Positions 41,127-50,865 are shown, counted from the stretch's first letter. The stretch is 64,000 nucleotides of DNA from Clostridia bacterium (GCA_017411325.1 JAFQQJ010000031.1:30409-94408), one strand, 5' to 3'. Made by a program: numbers and translations. The notes: generated by a model not told the origin, from the letters alone.

Positions 41127-41155
41127 ATAATAGCATAAAGCGGGCTGAATGTCAA
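41127..41155 (-). promoter_or_regulatory. Promoter of hydG
   Basis: TTGACA (41155-41150), 17-bp spacer, TATTAT (41132-41127). Gives a leader of about 145 nt (41120-40974) with no open frame but with a terminator-like hairpin. Confidence 0.82.
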
Positions 41156-41201
41156 GTCTTGCGTTTATGGGAGGGAAATGATATAATATATGATATAAAA
41201 A

Positions 41202-41248
41202 TGTAGGGGGCGGCGGTTTCCGACGCTCCGTTTCCGGCAAGCCCTACG
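41202..41248. repeat. REP-like inverted repeat upstream of the LRR/SLH gene
   Basis: TGTAGGG...CCCTACG ends enclosing a GC-rich body with CGGTTTCCGACG and CCGTTTCCGGC elements. Same GTAGGG/CCCTAC ends as the repeats at 6272, 6436 and 60515. It lies between a -10-like TATAAT (41183-41188) and the ribosome site. Confidence 0.6.
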
Positions 41249-41280
41249 GTAATTTATATTATTTAAAAAGGAGGAGTATT

Positions 41281-42906
41281 ATGAAGAAAATATTATCACT
41301 TTTATTAACTGCACTTATGCTCTTTACTTATGTGAGCGCAAATGAAGCGTTCGGAAACTGGGAAAAGTCGGGTTGGTTAGGCGAAAATGCTACCTATCAT
41401 TACAGCAGTAAGACCGGCATTTTAACCATAGAAGGCACGGGCGAGGCAACGCAGCACGCTGATTATGAAACGGGAAAAGGCTTTACAGATGCCGAATATG
41501 CCGAATATATATCTAATTCCTGGCGTGTGCGTGAGGTCATCGTCGGCGAGGGAATTACAAGCTTGGATCACGATATTTTCCAGCAGTTCCGGGATCTTTC
41601 GAAAGTAACCCTTCCTTCCACCTTAAAGGAAATAGGAAGCGATGCTTTTTATTACTGTAAGTCGTTAACAGAGCTTACCCTTCCGGAGGGGCTTGAAATA
41701 ATCGGCGGCAGGGCATTCAGGGAATCTGCTATTTCCAGAATAAATATACCCGAAGGGGTTAAAAAAATCGGACACGATGCTTTTTCCCATTGTCCCGTGA
41801 CAGAGCTTCATTTGCCATCGACCGTGGAAGAAATTGATTATAAGGCATTTTCAAACAAGCTTCACACCCTTGAAAAAATCACAGTTGATGAAAACAATCA
41901 AAATTTCACAAGCGTTGACGGCGTTTTGTTTTCAAAGGATATGACAAAGCTTATTGCATTCCCTTCGGGAAAGAAGGTTAAGGCGTACACGGTTCCCGAA
42001 TCAGTTAAAGTAATAGGCGAATATTCCTTTGAATATACCACTCTTTCCGAGCTTAATATAAATGAAGGAACAGAAATTGTAGAACCCGGTGCTATTTCCC
42101 GGTCGGACACATTGGAGGTTGTAAACCTTTCCGACACCGTTAAGGAAATAAGGGATATGCAGGAAAACACCAACCTTAAAAAGCTTGTAATCCCCGAAAG
42201 TGTAACCTATTATCGGGGCTTTAATGAAGAAGGAAGAGTTGACACCGTGCATAAGGGCGATTTACCCACGCCCTATTCCTGCTACTGCGGAGGCTTTCAT
42301 CATCACAGCGAAAGCTTCCTCTGGTCCGATGGCTGGACCTGGAGAGAGTGTCAGAAGCTGATTGATAAGCCCGACATCTGGGCAGAAAAAGAATTTAATA
42401 AGGCAAAGGAAGCGGGCATTGTTCCCGAAAGTCTTGATTGCGGCTTTAAGAGCCGTATCACAAGGGCGGAATTTGCAGAGCTTATTGTAGCCCTTACGGA
42501 AAAAGCGGTGGGACGCGAGCTTCCCTTATCGGAGGAAAATTTCGATGACACCCACTCTGTTGCAGGATCCAAGGCGAAGGCGGCAGGAATCGTTTCCGGA
42601 AGAGGCAATAACCTCTATAACCCGGGAAGCTTTGTGACAAGGGAAGAAATTGCCGTAATGTTCCTTCGTGCCATTGAATTTGTTGAAAAGGAAAAAGGCG
42701 TAACATTAATTGAAAAGAAGTCTTCCGTTGATAAAGTATATGCAGACCGTGATAAGGTATCGTCCTGGGCTGTTGGAGCTATGGCAACACTTAACGAAGC
42801 CGGCATCATAAAGGGCACAACCAACACCACATTATTCCCGTCGGGAACCGCAATGGTGCAGGAAGCTGTGCTTCTTTCCGGAAGGATATTGGAAATACTT
42901 TGCTGA
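41281..42906 (+). CDS. Exported LRR protein with SLH surface anchor
   Basis: 541 residues. Signal peptide about 1-20 (ILSLLLTALMLFTYVSA). Residues about 60-330 carry BspA-type leucine-rich repeats (LSKVTLPSTLKEIGSDAFYY; LTELTLPEGLEIIGGRAF; INIPEGVKKIGHDAF and more). The C-terminal 165 residues hold SLH modules (RITRAEFAELIVALTEKA; GNNLYNPGSFVTREEIAVM; a degenerate third), which bind pyruvylated secondary cell-wall polymer. BspA-like LRRs in gut bacteria mediate adhesion or ligand binding. Monocistronic; GGAGGAG precedes the start. Confidence 0.88.
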   Translation: MKKILSLLLTALMLFTYVSANEAFGNWEKSGWLGENATYHYSSKTGILTIEGTGEATQHADYETGKGFTDAEYAEYISNSWRVREVIVGEGITSLDHDIFQQFRDLSKVTLPSTLKEIGSDAFYYCKSLTELTLPEGLEIIGGRAFRESAISRINIPEGVKKIGHDAFSHCPVTELHLPSTVEEIDYKAFSNKLHTLEKITVDENNQNFTSVDGVLFSKDMTKLIAFPSGKKVKAYTVPESVKVIGEYSFEYTTLSELNINEGTEIVEPGAISRSDTLEVVNLSDTVKEIRDMQENTNLKKLVIPESVTYYRGFNEEGRVDTVHKGDLPTPYSCYCGGFHHHSESFLWSDGWTWRECQKLIDKPDIWAEKEFNKAKEAGIVPESLDCGFKSRITRAEFAELIVALTEKAVGRELPLSEENFDDTHSVAGSKAKAAGIVSGRGNNLYNPGSFVTREEIAVMFLRAIEFVEKEKGVTLIEKKSSVDKVYADRDKVSSWAVGAMATLNEAGIIKGTTNTTLFPSGTAMVQEAVLLSGRILEILC

Positions 42907-43054
42907 TTTGGTGAAATTGACAAAAAAGTGACAGGGAAAGAATATGTAATTTCAGCAATTTTACAATTTAAAAGAAGCGCTTTATTGTGATAAAATATAG
43001 GGTAAATAAAAATTATCCGTCGGATAATTTAATTTTAGAAAAGAGGTAATCAAA

Positions 43055-44239
43055 ATGTTCAAAAAAGTATTGGCAGTGGCTCTTGCTCTTTGCATGATGC
43101 TTGCATTTGCAGGCTGCGGCGAAAAGAGCTACACAGAAGCAAACACAGAGTATGTTTTAGGCGTGTCCGGTCCTTTGACAGGCGGTGCTGCAGTTTACGG
43201 TGTTGCAGTTCAGAATGCAGCTCAGATGGCTATTGACGAAATCAATGCTAATGGCGGTCTTAACGGAGTAACATTCAAGTTTATCGCAACAGACGATACA
43301 CACGATGCTACAAAGGTTTCCACAAACTATTCCGCAATGCTTGAAGCAGGTATGCAGGTATCCTTAGGTACTGTTACAACTGCTCCCGGTATGGAATTTT
43401 CCAACCTTTCTTTAGAGGATAACGTGTTCTTCTTAACACCCTCTGCATCCGGTGATAAGATTCCCCAGAATGCAAACGGATATCAGATGTGCTTCGCTGA
43501 CGGTAACCAGGGTGCTGTTGCAGCTGACTATGTAAACGAAAATTACGCAGGTCAGACAATCGGTATCTTCTACAAGTCAGACGATCCGTATTCAAACGGT
43601 ATTTTCGAACAGTTCAAGGCAAACTTAGATGAATCCATCACAACAGTTGAAGCTGTATTCACTGATGCAAACGCAACAGATTTCTCCGCACAGATCAGCA
43701 CACTTAAGGATTGCACATTCATCTTTATGCCCATCTACTACACACCTGCTTCCATCTTTATGACTCAGGCAAAGGATCAGGTTGCTGCAAACACAGTTTA
43801 CTACGGATGCGACGGTTTCGACGGTATCGAATCTGCAGAAGGCTTTGACATCACAGCAATTCCCCAGGAAGTAACAATGCTTTCTCACTTCAACTCCAAG
43901 GCAACTGAAGGCGCTGCTGCTGATTTCATCGCTAAGTACACAGAAAAGTTCGGCGCTGATACATTAAATCAGTTCGGTGCTTCCGCATATGACTGCGTAT
44001 ATGCTATCTACAATGCAATGTCTGAAATCATTGCAGAAGGCACAGAAATTCCTGTAACAATTTCTGCAAGCGAGCTTTGTGAGCTCTTAAAGGCTAAGTT
44101 CAACGGCGGATTTACATATTCCGGTGTAACAGGCGACAACATCACATGGGCTGAAACAGGCTATGTTGAAAAGGGTGCTGTTAAGTATGTAATCAAGGCT
44201 GCTGATGCTGCTTTAGTTGCTGAAGAAGTAGCTGAATAA
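43055..44239 (+). CDS. livK: Branched-chain amino-acid ABC transporter, binding lipoprotein
   Basis: 394 residues. Lipoprotein signal with lipobox LAFAGC (Cys about 20). The mature part is a type I periplasmic-binding fold: LGVSGPLTGGAAVYGVAVQN and MAIDEINANGGLNG are typical LivK blocks. It captures extracellular Leu/Ile/Val (or related ligands) and feeds LivHMGF encoded next. Codons are unusually biased to GCA/GCT/ACA, as in highly expressed genes. The 148-bp leader holds a 9-bp inverted repeat (43010-43018 with 43022-43030) and a weak promoter-like pair. GAGGTAATC is the ribosome site. Confidence 0.92.
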   Translation: MFKKVLAVALALCMMLAFAGCGEKSYTEANTEYVLGVSGPLTGGAAVYGVAVQNAAQMAIDEINANGGLNGVTFKFIATDDTHDATKVSTNYSAMLEAGMQVSLGTVTTAPGMEFSNLSLEDNVFFLTPSASGDKIPQNANGYQMCFADGNQGAVAADYVNENYAGQTIGIFYKSDDPYSNGIFEQFKANLDESITTVEAVFTDANATDFSAQISTLKDCTFIFMPIYYTPASIFMTQAKDQVAANTVYYGCDGFDGIESAEGFDITAIPQEVTMLSHFNSKATEGAAADFIAKYTEKFGADTLNQFGASAYDCVYAIYNAMSEIIAEGTEIPVTISASELCELLKAKFNGGFTYSGVTGDNITWAETGYVEKGAVKYVIKAADAALVAEEVAE

Positions 44240-44310
44240 TTCAATAAAATAAAATAGTTTTTGCCGGTGCAAATTTTGCACCGGCAAATTCGCTTAAAGT
44301 AGGGAAGACT

Positions 44311-45183
44311 ATGGAATTTTTAGAAACTTTGATAAACGGCTTAAGCGTTGGCAGTACCTATGCCATGATAGCCCTTGGCTATACCATGGTTTACGGTATT
44401 GCAAAAATGCTTAACTTTGCTCACGGTGACATTATCATGGTGGGCGGATATATTATATATCTTTCGCTGGCAGGTTTCGGTAACCCTGTAATTGGGCTTA
44501 TCGGCGCTGTCATTTTCTGCGTTTTACTGGGTATATTGGCTGAAAAGATTGCATATAAGCCTCTCCGAGGAGCATCGCCCCTTGCGGTTTTGATTACGGC
44601 AATCGGTGTAAGCTATCTTCTTCAGAGCACGGCACAGATGATTTTCGGTTCTGCACCCAAAATGGTAATTATAGCAAATCTCGGAAACTTCGAATTCGGA
44701 GGACTTAAAATTCCAGTTTACACAGTTGTAACCCTTGTGTGCTGTTTTGCAATAATGACAATACTTACCCTTTTTGTAAAGTATACTAAAACGGGACGAG
44801 CTATGATTGCGGTGTCCGAGGATAAGGGCGCAGCACAGCTTATGGGTATAAACGTAAACGGAATCATCACAATTACCTTTGCAATCGGTTCTGCTCTTGC
44901 GGCATTTGCAGGCTTTTTCATGCTTATGAAATCCCCCAGCCTTTCAAATACATTGGGTGCAATGCCCGGTATCAAGGCATTCACAGCGGCGGTAATAGGC
45001 GGTATCGGTTCAATCCCCGGTGCAATGCTTGGCGGTATTCTGCTTGGCGTGGTTGAGGCAATTTCCTTTAAAATTCCCGCAATTGCTCCCTATACCGATG
45101 CAATTGAGTTTTTGATTCTTATTGTAATCCTTCTTGTAAGACCTTCGGGACTTATGGGTAAGAAAAGGAGGGAGAAGGTATGA
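44311..45183 (+). CDS. livH: Branched-chain amino-acid ABC transporter permease LivH
   Basis: 290 residues, about eight hydrophobic segments. Starts LETLINGLSVGSTYAMIALG then MVYGIAKMLNFAHGD, classic LivH. MPGIKAFTAAVIGGIGSIPG is the coupling-loop region that contacts the ATPase. Overlaps livM by 4 bp. A hairpin TTTGCCGGTGC/GCACCGGCAAA (about 44260-44288) between livK and livH may stabilise or partly end the livK message. Confidence 0.94.
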   Translation: MEFLETLINGLSVGSTYAMIALGYTMVYGIAKMLNFAHGDIIMVGGYIIYLSLAGFGNPVIGLIGAVIFCVLLGILAEKIAYKPLRGASPLAVLITAIGVSYLLQSTAQMIFGSAPKMVIIANLGNFEFGGLKIPVYTVVTLVCCFAIMTILTLFVKYTKTGRAMIAVSEDKGAAQLMGINVNGIITITFAIGSALAAFAGFFMLMKSPSLSNTLGAMPGIKAFTAAVIGGIGSIPGAMLGGILLGVVEAISFKIPAIAPYTDAIEFLILIVILLVRPSGLMGKKRREKV

Positions 45184-46319
45184 TGAAAAAAATAGAATGG
45201 AAAAATTATGCAAACTACATCGTAGTTGCGGCAGTTGCCCTTGTTTTCGCCATCATGTCCTTAACGGGCTCCCTTTCCTCCTCCAACATTTATCTGCTTG
45301 AGAAAATTGCAATTTCCATTATCCTGGCGGTATCCTTAAGTATGGTTGTAGGCTTTTTAGGTGAGCTTTCTCTGGGCCATGCCGGCTTTATGTGCGTTGG
45401 CGCATATCTTGGCGGTAAGGTGGCGGTATTGCTTCAGCCCATACTCGGTAATGGAATTGTTACTTTGATAATTGCCCTTCTTGTGGGCGGTGCCGTTGCG
45501 GCACTTTGCGGTGTTGTAATAGGCCTTCCCGCACTCAGACTTCGTGGCGACTATCTTGCAATTGTTACCCTCGCATTCGGCGAAATCGTAAAGTCCGTCT
45601 TTATGAACTCTTCAAGAGAGTCCTTCGGCGGATCCCTCGGTCTTGATACTCCCCGATACGATAAAAGCGTGCTTTTCATCATCGCTTTCGTTCTTGTGCT
45701 TTTGTGCCTTGCGGCGGTACAGAATATAATCCGTTCAAAGCACGGTCGTGCAATTACCGCAATCCGTGACAACGAAATTGCGGCAAAGGCAACGGGTATT
45801 AATGTTACAAAGTACAAGCTTATCGTATTTACCGTTTCTTCCTTCTTTGCAGGTATTGCCGGCGTTTTATACAGCTACAGCAACTACACCGTGCAGAGTA
45901 TGAAGTTCGGCTATAACTACTCCATCGAAATACTGGTTATGGTTGTGCTTGGCGGTATGGGAAGCATCAACGGTTCCATAATTGCGGCATCACTCATCAC
46001 CTTCCTTGATGTATGGCTTCAGACCAAGCTTACAGGTAACCTTGCGGTGCTTCAGGACTTTTTGTATGCCCTTATCTTAATCGTGCTTGTTATCTACAAC
46101 AACGCACCGGCACTTAAGGGCTTCAGAGAGAAGTATAACTTTGCGGCACTTCTTAAAAAGATAAAGCTTATGGCTTATCACGAGGATCCCGCAAAGAGAC
46201 GTGAGGACGAAGCTAAGTGGGACCGCGTTCCTACCAAGATTGAGATGAACGAAGTTTTATCCGTTGACCTTCAGGTCAACAGCTACACCCCCGATAAGGG
46301 CAAAAAGGAGGAGCAGTAA
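45180..46319 (+). CDS. livM: Branched-chain amino-acid ABC transporter permease LivM
   Basis: 379 residues. About ten membrane segments; SLSMVVGFLGELSLGHAGFM, GLPALRLRGDYLAIVTLAFG and MVVLGGMGSINGSIIAA are LivM signatures. A charged C-terminal tail of about 50 residues (YHEDPAKRREDEAKWDRVP) extends beyond the usual end. Pairs with LivH to form the channel. Start overlaps livH (ATGATGA), and its stop overlaps the livG start. Confidence 0.94.
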   Translation: MMKKIEWKNYANYIVVAAVALVFAIMSLTGSLSSSNIYLLEKIAISIILAVSLSMVVGFLGELSLGHAGFMCVGAYLGGKVAVLLQPILGNGIVTLIIALLVGGAVAALCGVVIGLPALRLRGDYLAIVTLAFGEIVKSVFMNSSRESFGGSLGLDTPRYDKSVLFIIAFVLVLLCLAAVQNIIRSKHGRAITAIRDNEIAAKATGINVTKYKLIVFTVSSFFAGIAGVLYSYSNYTVQSMKFGYNYSIEILVMVVLGGMGSINGSIIAASLITFLDVWLQTKLTGNLAVLQDFLYALILIVLVIYNNAPALKGFREKYNFAALLKKIKLMAYHEDPAKRREDEAKWDRVPTKIEMNEVLSVDLQVNSYTPDKGKKEEQ

Positions 46320-47089
46320 TGTCGGAAACAGTTTTGAAAATTGAAAACCTCGGCATATCCTTCGGTGGCTTAAAGGCGGTGCAGGATTTAAATCTTGAAA
46401 TAAAGAAAAAACAGCTTTACGGTCTGGTTGGCCCCAACGGTGCAGGTAAAACCACGGTGTTCAATATGATTACCGGCGTTTACAAGCCTACCTACGGAAA
46501 CTTTTATCTGGATGGTGAAAATCTTACAGGCAAAAGTCAGGAAACCATTAACCACAAGGGCATTGCAAGAACCTTCCAGAACATCCGTCTTTTTAACAAT
46601 ATGACCGTTATAAGAAACGTAATGGTTGGACTTCATAATCAGCCTCAGTTTAAATGCGGCGTTTTTGCAAGTATCTTCCGCCTTCCTTCCTTCTTTAAGA
46701 CAGAGAAGGCAATGCGTGAGCGTGCAAAGGAGATATTAAATGTGGTTGGTTTAATTGACGAGCGAAACAATCTTTCCTGCAACCTTCCCTACGGTAAGCA
46801 GAGAAAGCTTGAAATCGCCCGTGCCCTTGCAACAAACCCCAAGCTTTTGTGCCTGGATGAGCCTGCGGCAGGTATGAACCCCCACGAAACTGAGGACCTT
46901 ATGGAAATCATCCGTCGCATCCGCGATGAATTTGATGTTACAATTCTTCTTATCGAGCACGATATGAAGTTCGTTTCGGGCCTTTGCGATGAGCTTACGG
47001 TGCTTAATTTCGGTACAGTTCTTGCTCAGGGTACACCCGAGGTTGCCTTAAACGACCCCGAAGTTATTAAGGCTTATATAGGAGGTTAA
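46319..47089 (+). CDS. livG: Branched-chain amino-acid ABC transporter ATPase LivG
   Basis: 256 residues. Walker A GPNGAGKTT, Walker B LLCLDEPAAG, the family insert GIARTFQNIRLFNNMTVIRN, and IEHDM with the switch His. The usual LSGGQ signature is replaced by NLPYGKQRKLE, normal for LivG. One of two ATPases driving the transporter. Overlaps the livM stop codon by one base. Confidence 0.95.
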   Translation: MSETVLKIENLGISFGGLKAVQDLNLEIKKKQLYGLVGPNGAGKTTVFNMITGVYKPTYGNFYLDGENLTGKSQETINHKGIARTFQNIRLFNNMTVIRNVMVGLHNQPQFKCGVFASIFRLPSFFKTEKAMRERAKEILNVVGLIDERNNLSCNLPYGKQRKLEIARALATNPKLLCLDEPAAGMNPHETEDLMEIIRRIRDEFDVTILLIEHDMKFVSGLCDELTVLNFGTVLAQGTPEVALNDPEVIKAYIGG

Positions 47090-47091
47090 TT

Positions 47092-47802
47092 ATGGCATTA
47101 CTTGAAGTTAAGGATTTAACCGTACATTACGGTGTTATCGGTGCTTTGAAGGGTATAAGCTTCGAGGTAAACGAAGGCGAAATCGTGACGCTTATCGGTG
47201 CAAACGGTGCAGGTAAAACCACCACTATGCAGAGCGTTATCGGTCTTATTCCCAAAAGCGGCGGAACTGTCATTTATGACGGCGTGGATATTACAAAAAT
47301 GCCCTGCCATAAAATTGTTCATCATAAAATGAGCCAGGTTCCCGAGGGAAGAAGAATTTTCCAGGAGCTTACGGTTTATGAAAACCTTTTAATGGGGGCA
47401 TATTCCGAGAAAAACAATCAGTCCTTCAAAGCGGATATTGAAAATATCTATGCCCGTTTCCCCAGACTTTCCGAGCGTCGCAATCAGATTGCGGGAACAC
47501 TTTCGGGCGGTGAACAGCAGATGCTTGCCATGGGACGTGCCCTTATGAGCCACCCCAAGCTTTTAATGCTGGACGAGCCTTCTATGGGACTCTCGCCCCT
47601 CCTTGTTGACCAGGTATTTGAAATCATAAAGGACATCAATAAGGACGGGACAACCATTTTACTGGTTGAGCAGAATGCAGGTAAATCCCTTGCGATTTCC
47701 GACCGTGCATATGTACTTGAGACCGGAAGCATTGTTTTATCCGGTACGGGTGAAGAGCTGGCAGGAAGCGAAATGGTTAAAAAGGCATATCTCGGCGGCT
47801 GA
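47092..47802 (+). CDS. livF: Branched-chain amino-acid ABC transporter ATPase LivF
   Basis: 236 residues. Walker A GANGAGKTT, QVPEGRRIFQELTVYENLLM, signature LSGGEQQ, Walker B LMLDEPSMGL, and the switch in VEQNAG. Standard LivF, the second ATPase. Last gene of livKHMGF; AGGAGG sits inside the livG stop region, 2 bp upstream, showing coupling. Confidence 0.96.
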   Translation: MALLEVKDLTVHYGVIGALKGISFEVNEGEIVTLIGANGAGKTTTMQSVIGLIPKSGGTVIYDGVDITKMPCHKIVHHKMSQVPEGRRIFQELTVYENLLMGAYSEKNNQSFKADIENIYARFPRLSERRNQIAGTLSGGEQQMLAMGRALMSHPKLLMLDEPSMGLSPLLVDQVFEIIKDINKDGTTILLVEQNAGKSLAISDRAYVLETGSIVLSGTGEELAGSEMVKKAYLGG

Positions 47803-47812
47803 TGAAAGAAAT

Positions 47813-47848
47813 AAAAAACACTTTGGAGATTAGTCCAAAGTGTTTTTT
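47813..47848 (+). terminator. Terminator of the liv operon
   Basis: Perfect 15-bp stem AAAAAACACTTTGGA / TCCAAAGTGTTTTTT, loop of 6. Also faces the convergent gene ending at 47851. Confidence 0.92.
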
Positions 47849-47850
47849 TG

Positions 47851-48552
47851 TTATTTGCCGCTGTCTTCTTTCTTTTTATAATTTTCCGATCTCCATTTTC
47901 CCGTTTTGATTTTGATAAAGCCCAAAACTGCAACGGCGAAAGCAGTTACGGTATCAAGGATAATGTCTGTCATGGTGTCAATCAGCCCCGCATCATAGCG
48001 CCAGGCATCGGTGTTCAGCACATTTACTCCCTCGGGAGGACGGAACTTTTGCATATTCATTGAAAAGAGCCTGTCTCCCGCAAATTCGAAAATTTCCCAT
48101 ACGGCACCTGCCGCAACAGCAAAGAAAAATGCAAATGCGGCAATAAACAGAGGGCTTAAGTGAATTTCCACTTTTTCCGATTCATTCATGGCGTAAACCA
48201 GCATAAAGCCAATTAATGCCAGTATTGCTCCGGAAAGGGAGTGGAGCATATTGTCCCACCAGGAAATCTTTTCATAAAAGCTGTTGATTTCGCCGAGAAG
48301 CTCTGCCGCGAAAATGAATAGCACAATGGCAATTTTTACTCCGCTTGAAAATCGGAGACGCCGTTTTGAAATGTTTTCAACGGCTTCGGGCACGAAGGTA
48401 AGTGCGAAGCCCAGAAGAGCCGTGAAAGCATTTATTATGTTTGAATAATCATTTGTGAAAACCGCAAAAACCACGGTTTCCAGAAAGGCAAGGACAAATA
48501 GTATGCGGACAACGAAATTTACCTTGCCGTCCAGAGTCCTTTTTTTAAACAT
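47851..48552 (-). CDS. YjdF/DUF2238-like membrane protein
   Basis: 233 residues, about six hydrophobic segments. ISWWDNMLHSLSGAILALIG and AAGAVWEIFEFAGDRLFSMN are typical of the YjdF-like (DUF2238) membrane family, whose function is unknown. A cytosolic basic tail ends it. Start placed at MFKKRTLDGK (48552), 4 bp after yifB; an upstream in-frame start would overlap yifB by 50 bp. Third gene of coaX-yifB-this gene. Confidence 0.78.
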   Translation of the reverse strand: MFKKRTLDGKVNFVVRILFVLAFLETVVFAVFTNDYSNIINAFTALLGFALTFVPEAVENISKRRLRFSSGVKIAIVLFIFAAELLGEINSFYEKISWWDNMLHSLSGAILALIGFMLVYAMNESEKVEIHLSPLFIAAFAFFFAVAAGAVWEIFEFAGDRLFSMNMQKFRPPEGVNVLNTDAWRYDAGLIDTMTDIILDTVTAFAVAVLGFIKIKTGKWRSENYKKKEDSGK

Positions 48553-48556
48553 GTAA

Positions 48557-50089
48557 TCACCTGTTCCAATATTTGTTTTCCAGTCTGCGGTAAGAAATGG
48601 CTTCACTCAGATGCGTAACATTTATTTTTTCGGCACCGTCAAGATCGGCAATGGTTCTTGTTACTGTCATAAGGGAGTTGTATCCTCTCATGCTGAGGCC
48701 TAAAACCTTAAAGGCGTTTTCAAGGAGATTTCTGCAATTCTCGTCAAGGGGGCAGTATTTCTTGAAATCCTCTTCTGTTTTCATATCAGAGTTAAGGAAA
48801 GTGTCGCTTTTGAAGCGTTCCTTCTGAATGAGCCTTGCGCGTGTTACCCTCTTTTTTATGTCTTCGCTGCTCTCGCCTCTGGCTTCACTTAAGGTATCAA
48901 AGGTAAGGCTTGAGGCTTCCACCTGAATATCAATTCTGTCAAGAAGGGGGCCACTCAGCCTTGCAAGATATTTATTTATGGCGTTCTGCGAGCAGGTGCA
49001 CCGCCTTCTCTTGTCTCCGTGATAACCGCAGGGACAGGGGTTTGCGGCTAAAACCAGCATAATCTTACAGGGATATGTATTGGAGGCTGTGGCTCTTGCA
49101 ATCGTGACCTTCCCGTCCTCCAGGGGCTGGCGCATTCCTTCAAGGGCTTTGGGTGGAAATTCTAAAAACTCATCAAGGAATAAAACGCCGTTATGGGAAA
49201 GGGAAACCTCTCCGGGCTTTGAATCTGTGCCTCCGCCGATAAGTCCTGCGACGGATATATTATGATGAGGTGAGCGGAAGGGGCGGGCGGCAATTACGGG
49301 GCTTTCCTTTGAAAGCATACCTGCCGCACTGTAAACCCTTGTTGTGTCTATGGCCTCGTTAATATTCATATCGGGAAGAATTGTGGGAATACGCTTTGCG
49401 AGCATAGATTTTCCGGAGCCGGGAGAGCCCATAATGATCACGTTGTGGCCTCCTGCTGCGGCAATTTCCATTGCCCGCTTCAAAAGCGGCTGCCCCTTTA
49501 CATCTGCAAAGTCCACATCGTATACGGCGTTGTTTTTAATCAGGGCTTCTGTGTCCGAAACCGTGGGCTCGATTTTTTTATCACCCTTCAGAAACTCAAA
49601 AATCTCATAGAGGGTTTCTGCGGCGTACACATTGACGCCTTCGGCAAGGGAGGCTTCCACGGCATTATCGGAAGGGACGATGATGTTTTTTATGCCCTTT
49701 TCTGCGGCACCCAGTGCAAGGGATAAAATGCCGTTTATTCCCTTTATTTCGCCTGCCAGGGAAAGCTCCCCGAAGAAGGCGAAATCGTCAAGGGCACTCT
49801 GGGGAAGCTTTTTGTCTGCCACCAAAAGTGCCAAAGCAATGGCAAGATCAAAGCCGCTTCCTTCCTTCTTTATGTCGGCGGGAGCCAGATTTACAATTAT
49901 TTTCTGGGGAGGAAGGGAAAAGCCTGAATTTCTTAAGGCCGCCTTTACACGTTCCTTTGCCTCCTTTATGGCGGCATCGGGAAGGCCCACAATGTCAAAG
50001 GCGGGAAGCCCTGCGGCAAGGTCTGCCTCAACTGTCACGGTGAAGGCATCAATGCCGATAAGGGCAAAGCTCCTGGATCTGGATATCAT
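48557..50089 (-). CDS. yifB: YifB/ComM-family Mg-chelatase-like AAA+ ATPase
   Basis: 510 residues. N-terminal Lon-protease-like S5 fold (about 1-170, FDIVGLPDAAIKEAKERVKA), AAA+ core with Walker A GSPGSGKSMLAK and Walker B GVLFLDEFLEF, a Cys-rich insert (CPCGYHGDKRRRCTCS), and the Mg-chelatase C-terminal domain (SMRGYNSLMTVTRTIADLDG). ComM in other bacteria is a helicase acting in branch migration during natural transformation. Full length. Starts 2 bp after coaX. Confidence 0.94.
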   Translation of the reverse strand: MISRSRSFALIGIDAFTVTVEADLAAGLPAFDIVGLPDAAIKEAKERVKAALRNSGFSLPPQKIIVNLAPADIKKEGSGFDLAIALALLVADKKLPQSALDDFAFFGELSLAGEIKGINGILSLALGAAEKGIKNIIVPSDNAVEASLAEGVNVYAAETLYEIFEFLKGDKKIEPTVSDTEALIKNNAVYDVDFADVKGQPLLKRAMEIAAAGGHNVIIMGSPGSGKSMLAKRIPTILPDMNINEAIDTTRVYSAAGMLSKESPVIAARPFRSPHHNISVAGLIGGGTDSKPGEVSLSHNGVLFLDEFLEFPPKALEGMRQPLEDGKVTIARATASNTYPCKIMLVLAANPCPCGYHGDKRRRCTCSQNAINKYLARLSGPLLDRIDIQVEASSLTFDTLSEARGESSEDIKKRVTRARLIQKERFKSDTFLNSDMKTEEDFKKYCPLDENCRNLLENAFKVLGLSMRGYNSLMTVTRTIADLDGAEKINVTHLSEAISYRRLENKYWNR

Positions 50090-50091
50090 TT

Positions 50092-50865
50092 TTATCCCTC
50101 CGTAATGTTCTTTTGGTAAATTGTGTAAAGTCCTGTAAGGAGAAGGTCAGGATCATATGTTATTTCCGATTTGCAATGGGGAACAACATATCTTGCGTGA
50201 CCGCCGGTTGCAATTACCTTTGCGCTCTTCCCGAGCTCTGATAAAAAGCGTTCAACCATTCCGTCAACCATAGATGCGGCGCCCAATATTACGCCGGAGC
50301 GCATACAGTCGGGGGTGTTGGTGCCAATGGCACACTTTGGCGCTTCAAAGCTTATTTCCTGAAGGAGCGCCGCCTTTTTTGTCAGGGCATTGAGTGATGT
50401 GGTAATGCCGGGCATAATGGCACAGCCGACAAAGGAGTTTTTCTCATCGCTTACGGAAATAGTCGTTGCCGTTCCCATATCTATAACGATAACAGGTCCG
50501 CCGTACTTGGTGAGTGCGGCAACATTATTTGCAACGATGTCGCTTCCAAGCTGTGAGGGGTTGTCCGTTTTTATATTAAGACCGGTTTTGATGCCTGGGC
50601 CCAATATCAGCGGGGTTTTTCCGATAAGCTTTTCCGTTGCACGGGACAAAACGGCGGAAAGGGGAGGAACAACGCTTGAAATGATTGCGCCTTCAAACTC
50701 GTTTTTGTCAACACCGTAAAGCTGAAGTATTCCGAGGATGTATGTGGCATATTCATCCTCCAGACGGTTGTGGTTCGTCTCAAGGCGGGAAATAAAGCTG
50801 ATTTCACCGTTTTTTATGGCGCCTACCACGATGTTTGAGTTACCTATGTCAATTGCAAGAATCAT
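50092..50865 (-). CDS. coaX: Type III pantothenate kinase
   Basis: 257 residues. ASKHA fold: MILAIDIGNSNIVVGA phosphate loop, VIDMGTATTISV, GCAIMPGITTSLNAL, ATGGHARYV. CoaX phosphorylates pantothenate in CoA synthesis and needs K+ or NH4+. Start set at MILAIDIG (50865), 8 bases after AAAGGAG; the GTG three codons earlier overlaps that site. First gene of coaX-yifB-membrane protein. Confidence 0.95.
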   Translation of the reverse strand: MILAIDIGNSNIVVGAIKNGEISFISRLETNHNRLEDEYATYILGILQLYGVDKNEFEGAIISSVVPPLSAVLSRATEKLIGKTPLILGPGIKTGLNIKTDNPSQLGSDIVANNVAALTKYGGPVIVIDMGTATTISVSDEKNSFVGCAIMPGITTSLNALTKKAALLQEISFEAPKCAIGTNTPDCMRSGVILGAASMVDGMVERFLSELGKSAKVIATGGHARYVVPHCKSEITYDPDLLLTGLYTIYQKNITEG

